Positions 24,825-32,450 are shown, counted from the stretch's first letter. The stretch: DNA of 64,000 nucleotides from Amycolatopsis sp. 2-15 (GCF_030285625.1 NZ_CP127294.1:5984001-6048000); one strand, 5' to 3'. Notes: a model not told the origin generated them from the sequence alone. Numbers and translations: made by a program.

Positions 24825-25129
24825 GCCTCGCGTTCGTCGAGGTGAGCGCGGACAAACCTGCCTGTCTCGTCCGTCCAGCCGTTGCTCGCGGCGTACGCCA
24901 TCGCTTTGGCGAACCGCGCGTCCCAGGTGTGGCTGTGTGGCAATGGCGCGAAGGTCTTGAGGGCCTCGATGTCCAACCAGGCGTGCGTGCCGTCCACGCG
25001 GCCGTAGTTCTCCAGCACCTTTCCGGCCAGTTCGGCATCGGCCGAACGCATCACCACGGACAGCTCGTTCAGGGTGTCGGTGTCCTCGGCTGTGACGGTG
25101 CCCGCGGCGCCGTCGACGATCACCTTCAT
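24821..25129 (-). CDS. Hypothetical protein, 102 aa, in flavin reductase-MmgE/PrpD operon
   Basis: Small soluble protein from an ATG at 25129. It overlaps both the flavin reductase before it and the MmgE/PrpD gene after it by four bases (ATGA), which strongly supports real coupled translation. The sequence begins MKVIVDGAAGTVTAEDTDTL and continues with a compact alpha/beta pattern including NYGRVDGTHAWLDIEALKTF and SNGWTDETGRFVRAHLDE. No cysteines, no membrane segment and no family I recognise. Its position suggests an accessory subunit of the MmgE/PrpD enzyme or the flavin reductase. Confidence 0.7.
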   Translation of the reverse strand: MKVIVDGAAGTVTAEDTDTLNELSVVMRSADAELAGKVLENYGRVDGTHAWLDIEALKTFAPLPHSHTWDARFAKAMAYAASNGWTDETGRFVRAHLDEREA

Positions 25130-25644
25130 GACGCCTGCTCGTGCAGCACAGAGTGGGTGCCGAACGAGCGGCGGTAATAGGTCAGTGGCGCGTGGTCGTC
25201 GTAGTCGGTTTCCAGCACGTTGCCCAGCACGATCGTGTGGTCGCCGCCCGGTACCAGCTGCGCGACCTCGCAAGAGAACCAGCACGCCGATTGCAGGATG
25301 TGCGGGGCACCGGCGCGCGCCATCCACGAGACGCCGTCGAACTTGTCGCCGCCCTTGGTCGCGAACCGGCCCGCGAGGTCGTCCTGGGCATGCGAGAGAA
25401 TGTTGATCCCGAACCGAGACGAGCTGCGCAGCACCGCCAGCAGGTCGGATTTCTCGTCGAGAGCGACCAGTACCATCGGTGGCGCGAGCGAGAGGGATGA
25501 GAAGGCGCTCACGGTCGTGCCGTGGGGGCGGGCTCCGTCGAACACGGTCACGACAGCGACCGGTGTGCATACCGAACCCATCGCGGCCTTGAACAGGTCT
25601 GAAGTGACCTCTCCCAGAGCCTTCCGCGCCGCTTGATCAGTCAT
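25126..25644 (-). CDS. Flavin reductase-like protein (two-component monooxygenase reductase family)
   Basis: 172-aa split-barrel FMN protein of the HpaC/DIM6-NTAB family that supplies reduced flavin to monooxygenases. The ATG at 25644 is preferred; an upstream in-frame ATG at 25653 is only eight bases from the predicted -10 box. Key segments are AMGSVCTPVAVVTVFDG, HGTTVSAFSSLSLAPPMVLVALD, SRFGINILSHAQDDLAGRFA and GDHTIVLGNVLETDYDDHAPLTYYRR. First gene of a three-gene coupled operon read from one side of the perfect operator at 25673. It is the natural FMNH2 source for the LLM monooxygenases encoded nearby. Confidence 0.9.
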   Translation of the reverse strand: MTDQAARKALGEVTSDLFKAAMGSVCTPVAVVTVFDGARPHGTTVSAFSSLSLAPPMVLVALDEKSDLLAVLRSSSRFGINILSHAQDDLAGRFATKGGDKFDGVSWMARAGAPHILQSACWFSCEVAQLVPGGDHTIVLGNVLETDYDDHAPLTYYRRSFGTHSVLHEQAS

Positions 25645-25672
25645 GAAAGCCAAGATACGGCCGGGCTGACGT

Positions 25673-25698
25673 GGGTGTCAACGAAAACGTTGACACCC
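25673..25698. promoter_or_regulatory. Regulon operator site 9: extended perfect palindrome in a divergent promoter
   Basis: The core TGTCAAC GAAAAC GTTGACA (25676-25695) is extended by GGG and CCC, giving perfect 11-bp arms around AAAA. Both arms are also -35 boxes. On the plus strand TTGACA-N18-TAGCGT (25690-25719) reads towards the amidohydrolase gene; on the minus strand TTGACA-N18-TATCTT (25681-25652) reads towards the flavin reductase gene. One bound dimer would cover both promoters. Confidence 0.85.
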
Positions 25699-25759
25699 AT
25701 CGGCTCTCAGGCGTAGCGTCGCCAAGCGAGCCACTCTGTACGGGAAAGGCGAATTGCTG

Positions 25760-26971
25760 ATGACATACAAGCCGCGTGAAAGCGGCCCCTTTGCGAGCCT
25801 CAAGCTAATTGATGCGGACTCGCATATTACCGAAGCCGGTGATACGTGGACCTCGCGTGCGCCAGCCAAGTACAAGGACCGCGTCCCCCAATGTCATGCG
25901 GACGAAGATGGCGTCAGCTATTGGTTCGTTGACGGCCACCAGAAGCTCAGCAGGGACAACAGCATCGCGTTCGTCCGCAAGAACGGCGAGAAGATCCCGT
26001 ACTACGGCGCCGACATGGAATTGGCCGGTAACCAGATCGGCGGACGCAAGGAGGACGTCCACGCCGCCGCGACCGAGGCCAAGCCGCGTGTCGAGCTGCT
26101 CGACGAGATGGGTATCTACGCACAGATCGTGTACCCGAACATCATGGGTTTCGCGGCTCCCGCCATGGTGCAGGGCCTGGATCGCGAGCTGTCGTACGTG
26201 ATCTGCCAGATCTACAACGACGCGATGCGCGATTGGCAGGCCGAAGGGTCGGAGCGACTGCTGCCGCAGGCGATGCTGCCGTTCTGGGACATCCAGCAGT
26301 CCATTGCCGAGGCCAAGCGCGCCAAGGACATCGGCCTCACCGGGGTCCTGATGGCCGGCGAGCCGCACCTGGGTGGCTTGCCCGACCTGGGAACCGAGCA
26401 CTGGTACCCCCTGTACGAGGTGCTGTCGGACCTGGAGCTGCCGATCAACATCCACATCGGCGCCCGCAACTGGAAGGGCGAGCAGGGCGGGGCCGCGTGG
26501 CCTTCGCTGCCGGAGCGCGCGGGCAAGCCGGTCCGCTCCATCCAGACCGAGCTGTCGAACTCGCGGTTCGTGGCGAACCTCTGCGCCAGTGACGTGTTGA
26601 TCAGGTACCCGAAGCTGAACTGGGTGTCGGTCGAGTCGGGCATCGGCTGGATTCCCTACGTCCTCGAGCGCATCGACTACGAGTACCGCGAGGAGTTCCC
26701 GGGCGTCGAACCCCCGCCGCTGCCGCCGGCGAAGGAGCTGTTCCAGAAGGGTGTCTACGGCACGTTCTGGTTCGAGGATGCGGGGCCACTGGCGCTTCTT
26801 GACCGCATCGGTGCGGACAACGTGCTGTGGGAGACCGACTTCCCGCACCCGACGAGCCTGTACCCGAACCCGGTGACCCGGTCGGAGGAGAAGCTGAAGG
26901 GTCTCGACCCTGCCGTGATCCGCAAGATCGTGCAGGACAACGCGGCGAAGCTCTACAAGATCGAAGTCTGA
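25760..26971 (+). CDS. Amidohydrolase-family protein (ACMSD-like), 403 aa
   Basis: TIM-barrel metal-dependent hydrolase/decarboxylase of the amidohydrolase-2 family. The ATG at 25760 has GAAAGG upstream. Near the N-terminus LKLIDADSHITEAGDTW holds the D-x-D-x-H---E form of the metal site; further on are INIHIGARNWKGEQ (barrel histidine), WVSVESGIGWIPYVLERIDY, and the metal aspartate in LWETDFPHPTSLYPN. Unlike the smaller paralogue at 16598 it looks catalytically complete. It heads a plus-strand series (thiolase-like, DUF35, SDR, LLM) under operator site 9. Family precedents are non-oxidative decarboxylation of ring acids and hydrolytic ring opening. Confidence 0.9.
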   Translation: MTYKPRESGPFASLKLIDADSHITEAGDTWTSRAPAKYKDRVPQCHADEDGVSYWFVDGHQKLSRDNSIAFVRKNGEKIPYYGADMELAGNQIGGRKEDVHAAATEAKPRVELLDEMGIYAQIVYPNIMGFAAPAMVQGLDRELSYVICQIYNDAMRDWQAEGSERLLPQAMLPFWDIQQSIAEAKRAKDIGLTGVLMAGEPHLGGLPDLGTEHWYPLYEVLSDLELPINIHIGARNWKGEQGGAAWPSLPERAGKPVRSIQTELSNSRFVANLCASDVLIRYPKLNWVSVESGIGWIPYVLERIDYEYREEFPGVEPPPLPPAKELFQKGVYGTFWFEDAGPLALLDRIGADNVLWETDFPHPTSLYPNPVTRSEEKLKGLDPAVIRKIVQDNAAKLYKIEV

Positions 26972-26979
26972 AGCGCTCC

Positions 26980-28125
26980 ATGCCTAACCCCATCGCCGGC
27001 AAGTTCGCCATCGTCGGTCTCGGGCACACTGTGCAGGGGGAGCTGCCGGGTCAGTCGGTCGAGGAGATCGCGGTGGATGCCGCGATCAACGCGGTCGAGG
27101 ACTCCGGCCTGACGTTCGCCGACCTGGACGGGCTGATCGCCTGCAAGTCCGTCCAGGGCAACGGCAACGACGTCACCGTCGGACAGTTGCTCGGGCTCAA
27201 CCTTCCCTACGTGCAGTCCCTGGACTACGGGACGTGCAATTTCTCGCTGCACCTGGCCGTCGCCGCGATCGGCGCCGGGCTCTGCAACACGGTGCTGCTC
27301 ACCTACGGGGCCAATGCCCGCAGCCGCAAGTTCGACTTCGGCAGGCCGATGTACGGCGCTGACATGGCCAGCGCTGCCGGGCTGGTCCACATTGCTGGGA
27401 GGGCCGGGCTGGCCCTGCAGCGGCACAAGGCCATCTACGGCACGACGGACGAGCAGTTCGGCATGCTCGCGGTCGGCCAGCGTGAGTGGGCGCGGAAGAA
27501 CCCGAACGCGATCTTCCGCAAGCCACTGAGCATGGACGACTATCTGGCCGAGAAGTACATGGTCGAGCCGCTGCGCCGCTCGGACGTCACGATGATCTCC
27601 GACGGCGGCGTGGCGTTCGTCGTCACGACGGCCGAGCGGGCCGCGGACCTGCCCACCAAGCCCGTCTACATCTCGGGCATCGCCGAGCACGCCGGCGTCC
27701 GCGGCGAACACAACCCCGAGAACCTGATGCGGCCCTGGCTCAAGGACGCGGCACGGGACATCTGGGCCAACACCGGTATGGGCCCGGCCGACATCGACGC
27801 ACTCTACATCCAGGACCCGACCGCGCTCTGGACGTTGCAGATGCTGGAGTACTACGGCTTCTGCGACCTGGGCGAAGGCGGCCCATTCCTTGCAGAGGGG
27901 CATACCTTGCCCGGCGGCGACCTGCCGCTGAACACCCACGGCGGGCAGCTCTCCGAGAGCTACACCTGGGGCTGGATGCACCTGGTCGAGGCGGTCCGGC
28001 AGCTTCGAGGTCAGGCAGGCGAGCGACAACTGGAAGCCCCGGAGACGGCGATGTACCTGTCCAGCCACGGCTTCGTCAAGGCCGCCGCATCCATCCTGTC
28101 GACCAACGCGAGCGTCGGATCATGA
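26980..28125 (+). CDS. Thiolase-like (lipid-transfer/SCP-x type) protein, possible acyl-CoA retro-aldolase
   Basis: 381 aa from the ATG at 26980, 8 bp after the amidohydrolase stop. Non-decarboxylating thiolase fold of the SCP-x/Ltp group: IVGLGHTVQGELPGQSVEEI, SLDYGTCNFSLHLAVAAIGAG and LPLNTHGGQLSESYTWGWMH. The motif spacing differs from the true thiolase at 3637. Proteins of this group pair with DUF35 OB-fold partners; Ltp2, for example, is an aldolase in steroid side-chain breakdown, and a DUF35 gene follows here. A retro-aldol C-C cleavage of a hydroxyacyl-CoA is therefore the leading guess; classical thiolysis is the alternative. Confidence 0.87.
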   Translation: MPNPIAGKFAIVGLGHTVQGELPGQSVEEIAVDAAINAVEDSGLTFADLDGLIACKSVQGNGNDVTVGQLLGLNLPYVQSLDYGTCNFSLHLAVAAIGAGLCNTVLLTYGANARSRKFDFGRPMYGADMASAAGLVHIAGRAGLALQRHKAIYGTTDEQFGMLAVGQREWARKNPNAIFRKPLSMDDYLAEKYMVEPLRRSDVTMISDGGVAFVVTTAERAADLPTKPVYISGIAEHAGVRGEHNPENLMRPWLKDAARDIWANTGMGPADIDALYIQDPTALWTLQMLEYYGFCDLGEGGPFLAEGHTLPGGDLPLNTHGGQLSESYTWGWMHLVEAVRQLRGQAGERQLEAPETAMYLSSHGFVKAAASILSTNASVGS

Positions 28126-28173
28126 AATGTCGTAGCGAATGCTCATCGCGGTTTCGCGAGCCAGGAGGGTCGC

Positions 28174-28569
28174 ATGAGTGAGTCGCCGTCCCCGGTGGAC
28201 CACCCCGTTGCGGAGCCGTTCTTCCAGGCGGCCGCGGAGGGCCGCCTGGTTGTCCAACACTGCAACAGCTGTGACGCGCTGCGTTGGCCGCCGCTCTCCG
28301 GTTGCCCCGAGTGCCGCAGCAGGGATACCACCTGGGTCGAGGTCGCTCCGGCCGGGACGATCTGGAGCTTCGTGGTCTACCACCGAGCCTTTTCCCGCTC
28401 GCTGAAAGACCAGATCCCGTACACCGTCGCGATGGTGCAGCTGGACGAAGGCCCGTACCTCGTCGGCCGTCTGGTCGAGGGCAAGAAGCCGCCGAAGGTG
28501 GGGGATCGTGTCGACGCAGAGTTCCTCGAAGTCGGCGGCGTCTCGACCGTCCGCTGGCGTATCGCCTGA
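28174..28569 (+). CDS. DUF35 OB-fold, zinc-ribbon acyl-CoA-binding protein
   Basis: 131 aa. Rubredoxin-like zinc ribbon with C30, C33, C44 and C47 (HCNSCDALRWPP, GCPECRS), followed by an OB-fold (VEVAPAGTIWSFVVYHRAFS, PYTVAMVQLDEGPYLVGRL). DUF35 proteins bind acyl-CoA and are obligate partners of thiolase-like aldolases and MaoC-type hydratases. The gene lies 48 bp after the thiolase-like gene with a GGAGG site before the ATG. It supports the retro-aldolase reading of its neighbour. Confidence 0.9.
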   Translation: MSESPSPVDHPVAEPFFQAAAEGRLVVQHCNSCDALRWPPLSGCPECRSRDTTWVEVAPAGTIWSFVVYHRAFSRSLKDQIPYTVAMVQLDEGPYLVGRLVEGKKPPKVGDRVDAEFLEVGGVSTVRWRIA

Positions 28570-28602
28570 AGTCCTTCCGCAGACAATGACAAAGGAGTCA
28601 TC

Positions 28603-29445
28603 ATGGGTCAGCTCGACGGCAAGGTCGCCTTCATCACCGGCGGCGCGCGCGGCCAAGGTCGCGCCCACGCGCTCGCGTTGGCCGCCGAGGGGGCGGACGT
28701 AGTAGTCACCGATATAGCGGAAGACGTCCCGATCGTCGGCTACCCGATGGCGACCCCCGACCAGCTGGCCACGACAGTCAAGCTCGTCGAGGAGTTCGGC
28801 GTCCGGGCGCTCGGACTACAGGTCAATGCGCGCAATACCGACGAGATCAACGCGGCCGTTCAGAGCACGATCACCGAGTTCGGGCGGTTGGACATCCTGC
28901 TCGCCAACCACGGCATCTTGGACTTCTCGACGGTTGAGAACACCACGGACGAGTCCTGGAACACGATCGTCGACACGAATCTGACCGGCATCTTCAAGGC
29001 GATCCGCGCGGCCATCCCGCACATGAAGAAGCAAGGGTGGGGTCGCATCATCGCGACCTCGTCGATGGGCGCCCGCGCGACCGCCCCCAACCTGGCCCAT
29101 TACATCGCCGCGAAGTGGGGTGTCATCGGCCTGGTGAAGTCCGCCGCTCTCGAGCTCGCCGACACCGGCATCACGGTCAACGCGATCTGCCCCGGCGCCG
29201 TCGACACCGACCTGTTCTTCAACCAGCCGACCTACGACATCTTCTGCCCCGACCTGCCGAAGCCGGTCACCGAGGAGCAGTTCCGCAAGCGGTTGGACGA
29301 CCTGAACTACGGCCTCAACGGCGTCCGTTTCCTCGAAGCGGATGACGTCGCACGGACCATGCTCTACCTCGTCCTCGACCGCGGCCTGATCAGCGGTCAG
29401 GTGGCCGAGATCGGCCTGCTCGGTCCGGCTCACTCCATCTATTGA
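28603..29445 (+). CDS. Mycofactocin-coupled-type SDR family oxidoreductase
   Basis: 280-aa SDR with the extended insert seen in mycofactocin-associated SDRs: VAFITGGARGQGRAHALALA, then the longer loop IAEDVPIVGYPMATPDQLAT before VEEFGVRALGLQV. The catalytic serine is in ATSSMGA, and YIAAK holds the tyrosine and lysine. Such enzymes carry tightly bound NAD(H) and hand electrons to mycofactocin; no mycofactocin genes are in this window. Its TGA overlaps the ATG of a collapsed second SDR (29445). Probable role: oxidation of an alcohol or hydroxyacyl intermediate. Confidence 0.9.
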   Translation: MGQLDGKVAFITGGARGQGRAHALALAAEGADVVVTDIAEDVPIVGYPMATPDQLATTVKLVEEFGVRALGLQVNARNTDEINAAVQSTITEFGRLDILLANHGILDFSTVENTTDESWNTIVDTNLTGIFKAIRAAIPHMKKQGWGRIIATSSMGARATAPNLAHYIAAKWGVIGLVKSAALELADTGITVNAICPGAVDTDLFFNQPTYDIFCPDLPKPVTEEQFRKRLDDLNYGLNGVRFLEADDVARTMLYLVLDRGLISGQVAEIGLLGPAHSIY

Positions 29446-29618
29446 TGGGAGACCTGGACGGGAAGGTCGTCCTGATCACTGGCGCGACCCAGGCGGTGGG
29501 CGAGTGACGGGCACGACGCTGAACGTAGGCGGCGGCCCGTCGGCCAAGGCGCTGGTCGCGGGCGTGGCACAGCAACTCACCGAGAACCTGGCAGCCGATC
29601 GGAAGGAACATTGGCACC
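29445..29618 (+). pseudogene. SDR remnant with internal deletion
   Basis: The ATG at 29445 overlaps the preceding stop (TGATG) and encodes a perfect SDR beginning, MGDLDGKVVLITGATQ, but stops after 20 codons (29507). Starting at 29504 in another frame is the usual SDR C-terminus, VTGTTLNVGGGPSA. The whole middle (some 200 codons, including the catalytic residues) is gone. This is the collapsed remains of a second SDR gene in the operon; it also bridges the gap to the next LLM gene. Confidence 0.7.
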
Positions 29619-30539
29619 GTGGAAGCATCCTTCGGCGTGAAGCTGCCCGGACTCGTCCCGGCGTACGCCGGATCCCTGCGTGAGATACCGGACCTGGTGG
29701 TCGAGTTCGAAAAGCTCGGTTTCGACGATGTCATGGACGGCGAGCACATCCTGTACGCCGCGGAGATGGACCACCCGGGCGGGGCCGGCAACTTCGAGCA
29801 CAGCCGTACCGAGCAGCACTCCGATCGCTCGGACACACTGGTGATGTTCGGTGCGATCGCGGCGAAGACCACCCGGATCAAGATGATCTCCGGCATCCTG
29901 CTCGCCGCCGCGCACACCTTTGCGGTGCTGGCCCGTCAGGCGTCCACATTGGACGTCATCTCCGACGGCCGGTTCATGCTCGGTGTGGGCGGCGGCTGGA
30001 ATGTGGCCGAGTTCGAGCAGATGGGCATCCCCGCCGAAGAGCGCGCCGCCCGGACGGAAGAGACGATCCGTGCCTGCCGCCGGCTGTGGTCCCCTGGGCT
30101 GTCCTCGTTCGACGGGCGGTGGATCCAGTTCAAGGACGTGATCTGTGAGCCGTCCCCGGTAACGCCCGGCGGTGTTCCGGTGTGGTGGGGCGGTAATGCC
30201 TGCAGCAAGCCGACGGCGCGCCGTGTCGCGACCCTTTCGCAGGGCTGGCTCGCCCGCGAGGGGGCCGGCGACGCGGAGATCGCGGCGTCGGTCGAGGCGA
30301 TCCGCGTGGCGTGCGAGAAGTACGGCCGTGACCCGTCCACTGTCGGGATCCGGGCTTCGCTGACCCAGACGTCGGACTGGAACGCCGCCGGCTCCGTCGA
30401 GGACCTGACCGAGCGGGCGATCGCCCGTGCCACGCGTCTGGTGCCGCTCGGCGTGACTCACTTCAACGTTCCGCTCGGCTACTACGGAATTGACCTGGAT
30501 GCCCTGGGGGCACTGTTGAAGTCACTCCGTGCGGCTTGA
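29619..30539 (+). CDS. LLM-class F420-dependent oxidoreductase
   Basis: 306 aa from a GTG at 29619 with GGAAGGA 11 bases upstream. Luciferase-superfamily protein close to the actinobacterial F420-dependent group: VVEFEKLGFDDVMDGEHILY, RIKMISGILLAAAHTFAVLA, RQASTLDVISDGRFMLGVGG and GGVPVWWGGNACSKPTARR. Last gene of the operon running from the amidohydrolase at 25760. It probably reduces or oxidises a ring intermediate with F420 rather than oxygenating it, but the two modes cannot be told apart from sequence alone. Confidence 0.88.
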   Translation: MEASFGVKLPGLVPAYAGSLREIPDLVVEFEKLGFDDVMDGEHILYAAEMDHPGGAGNFEHSRTEQHSDRSDTLVMFGAIAAKTTRIKMISGILLAAAHTFAVLARQASTLDVISDGRFMLGVGGGWNVAEFEQMGIPAEERAARTEETIRACRRLWSPGLSSFDGRWIQFKDVICEPSPVTPGGVPVWWGGNACSKPTARRVATLSQGWLAREGAGDAEIAASVEAIRVACEKYGRDPSTVGIRASLTQTSDWNAAGSVEDLTERAIARATRLVPLGVTHFNVPLGYYGIDLDALGALLKSLRAA

Positions 30540-30548
30540 TCCAATCCT

Positions 30549-30568
30549 TGTCAACGACATTGTTGACA
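30549..30568. promoter_or_regulatory. Regulon operator site 10
   Basis: TGTCAAC GACATT GTTGACA, perfect arms, 30 bp upstream of the aldehyde dehydrogenase start. It separates the preceding operon from the ALDH-Rieske pair. No good -10 follows its TTGACA, so here it may sit differently relative to the promoter. Confidence 0.8.
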
Positions 30569-30598
30569 TGCCTGTGACCTCAGTGAAAGGCTGCGACC

Positions 30599-32056
30599 AT
30601 GTTCGAACGCGATGATCACTTCATCGGTGGCCGGTGGGTGTCGGCTCGCGGCGGGGAGGCCCTCGAGGTCGTCTCCCCGGCGACCGAGCAAGTAGTGGGG
30701 CGCGTCCCGGTCGCGATCACCGAAGAGATCGATGCCGCCGTTTCAGCAGCCCGCGTCGCCTTCGACGACGGGCCCTGGCCACGAATGAGCCTGGCCGAGC
30801 GCGGCGACCACCTGCGCCGGTTCGCAGACGCCATCGAAGCCCGCCGTGAGCAGGTGCTGCAGCTGCAGATCGACGAGATGGGCATGGTTTACAAGTTCGC
30901 CGTCGAGAACATTAACGGCATTCGCCCCTCGCTCGAGCGCTACCTCGCCGATGCGAAGAAGGTCGACTTCCGTGAGGTCCGCGACGGTGCCATCGGCAAG
31001 GTCCTCGTGCTGCGCGAGCCGATCGGCGTGGTTGCAGGTGTCACTCCGTGGAACTCTCCCATCGCGGTCGAAGTCTCCAAGATCTTCCCGTCACTGCTGA
31101 TGGGCTGCCCGATCATCGTCAAGCCCGCGCCCGAATCGCCGCTGTCGGCGTATCTGCTGGGCGAGGCAGCGATTGAGGCTGGTTTACCCGAGGGCGTCCT
31201 CAGCATCGTCAATGGCGGCGTGCCGGCCGGCGCCTACCTCGTCGGCCACCCAGGCATCGACCACGTCACCTTTACCGGCAGCACGGGCGGCGGCCACGCG
31301 ATCGCCAAGGCCTGCGCCGGCCAGTTCCGCGCGGTGACTCTCGAACTCGGCGGCAAGTCGGCAGCGATCATCCTGCCCGGCACCGATATGACGGACTACA
31401 TCCCCTCACTCGTCGGGGGCTCCTTGCGCAACAGCGGTCAGATTTGCGTCTCCACCAACCGGGTGATCGTCCACGAGGACGACCAAGACCGGATCGTGGA
31501 GCAGCTCGTCGACCACATTTCGTCGCTGAAGCTCGGTGACCCCCACGACCCCGAAACCGACTTCGGTCCTCTCGCCGCGAAGCGTCAGCTCGACAACGTC
31601 GAAAGGTTTGTCGCTTCCGGTAAGGCCGAGGGCGCTAAGGTCGTCCTCGGTGGTGGCCGTCCCGCCGATCGGCCCACCGGGTGGTATTTCGAGCCCACCG
31701 TCTTCGTCGACGTGGACAACCGGATGGAGATCGCCCAGGAGGAGATCTTCGGTCCCGTTCTGTCCGTCATCACCTACTCGGACAAGGCCGAGGCAGTCGC
31801 CATCGCCAACGACAGCAAATACGGCCTGGGCGGCGCGGTCTTCGCGACCGACCCGGAGGAAGCGATCGAGGTGGCCTCCCAGATCGTTACCGGAACCGTC
31901 CAGGTCAACGGCGGGCCGCCGGCCGGCGGCGGCGGGCCGTTCGCGGGGCGCAAGCACTCGGGGCTGGGCGCCGAGCGCGCCGTTGAGGGGCTCGAGACCT
32001 TTCTCGAACTGAAGTCAGTGACCTTGCCGGCAGGCTACGAACCCGCCACAGTCTGA
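30599..32056 (+). CDS. Aldehyde dehydrogenase (NAD(P)+)
   Basis: 485 aa, standard ALDH length, oxidising an aldehyde to the acid. Segments in order: VTPWNSPIAVEVSKIFPSLL (substrate entry), IIVKPAPESPLSA, FTGSTGGG (cofactor), the general-base glutamate in VTLELGGKSAAI, the nucleophilic cysteine in RNSGQICVSTNRV, and EEIFGPVLSVITY. The ATG at 30599 is preceded by GAAAGG. It directly follows operator site 10 and precedes the Rieske ferredoxin by 34 bp. It would finish oxidation of an aldehyde released by the retro-aldol or ring-opening step. Confidence 0.95.
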   Translation: MFERDDHFIGGRWVSARGGEALEVVSPATEQVVGRVPVAITEEIDAAVSAARVAFDDGPWPRMSLAERGDHLRRFADAIEARREQVLQLQIDEMGMVYKFAVENINGIRPSLERYLADAKKVDFREVRDGAIGKVLVLREPIGVVAGVTPWNSPIAVEVSKIFPSLLMGCPIIVKPAPESPLSAYLLGEAAIEAGLPEGVLSIVNGGVPAGAYLVGHPGIDHVTFTGSTGGGHAIAKACAGQFRAVTLELGGKSAAIILPGTDMTDYIPSLVGGSLRNSGQICVSTNRVIVHEDDQDRIVEQLVDHISSLKLGDPHDPETDFGPLAAKRQLDNVERFVASGKAEGAKVVLGGGRPADRPTGWYFEPTVFVDVDNRMEIAQEEIFGPVLSVITYSDKAEAVAIANDSKYGLGGAVFATDPEEAIEVASQIVTGTVQVNGGPPAGGGGPFAGRKHSGLGAERAVEGLETFLELKSVTLPAGYEPATV

Positions 32057-32090
32057 ACAGGATCCACCACATCGACAACGAGGTACGACG

Positions 32091-32399
32091 ATGGCAAAGT
32101 GCTTGGTCGCCAAGCTTGCGGACCTGCAAGGGAATCCGCTCAAGGCCGTGACGGCCGACGGTAAGCAGATCTGCTTGGCGCGGCTCGAGTCCGGCGAAGT
32201 GTTCGCGCTGAGCGACATCTGCAGCCACGAGTGGATTGAACTGTCCGATGGCGACCTGGACGGCGAGGAGGTCGAGTGTCCGGCGCATGGCTCCCGCTTC
32301 AACGTCCGGACGGGCGAGGTCAGCGGCCTACCGGCGGAGGAACCCGTCTTGACCTACCCCGTCGCGATCGAGGACGACGAGATCTACGTCGAGGTCTGA
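32091..32399 (+). CDS. Rieske-type [2Fe-2S] ferredoxin
   Basis: 102-aa electron carrier. Cluster ligands are C44 and H46 (DICSHEWIE) and C63 and H66 (ECPAHGSRF), the non-haem-iron-oxygenase ferredoxin pattern. The ATG has GAGG nearby. It shares a transcript with the aldehyde dehydrogenase. Such ferredoxins feed Rieske oxygenases or P450s; the only Rieske oxygenase in the window is 13 kb away (45241), and the ferredoxin reductase at position 1 is the likely donor. The cognate oxygenase of this regulon may lie outside the window. Confidence 0.93.
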   Translation: MAKCLVAKLADLQGNPLKAVTADGKQICLARLESGEVFALSDICSHEWIELSDGDLDGEEVECPAHGSRFNVRTGEVSGLPAEEPVLTYPVAIEDDEIYVEV

Positions 32400-32406
32400 A
32401 CCAGAT

Positions 32407-32450
32407 CACCATGGCTCCCGAACAGCCCTTGCTGCCCGGGAGTCATGGTG
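32407..32450 (+). terminator. Stem-loop terminator after the Rieske ferredoxin gene
   Basis: Inverted repeat with 14-base arms (CACCATGGCTCCCG against CGGGAGTCATGGTG, one mismatch) and a loop of about 16 bases, 8 bases after the stop codon, without a T-tract. It closes the catabolic region. The following 300 bases (32451-32753) contain nothing I can recognise. Confidence 0.6.
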
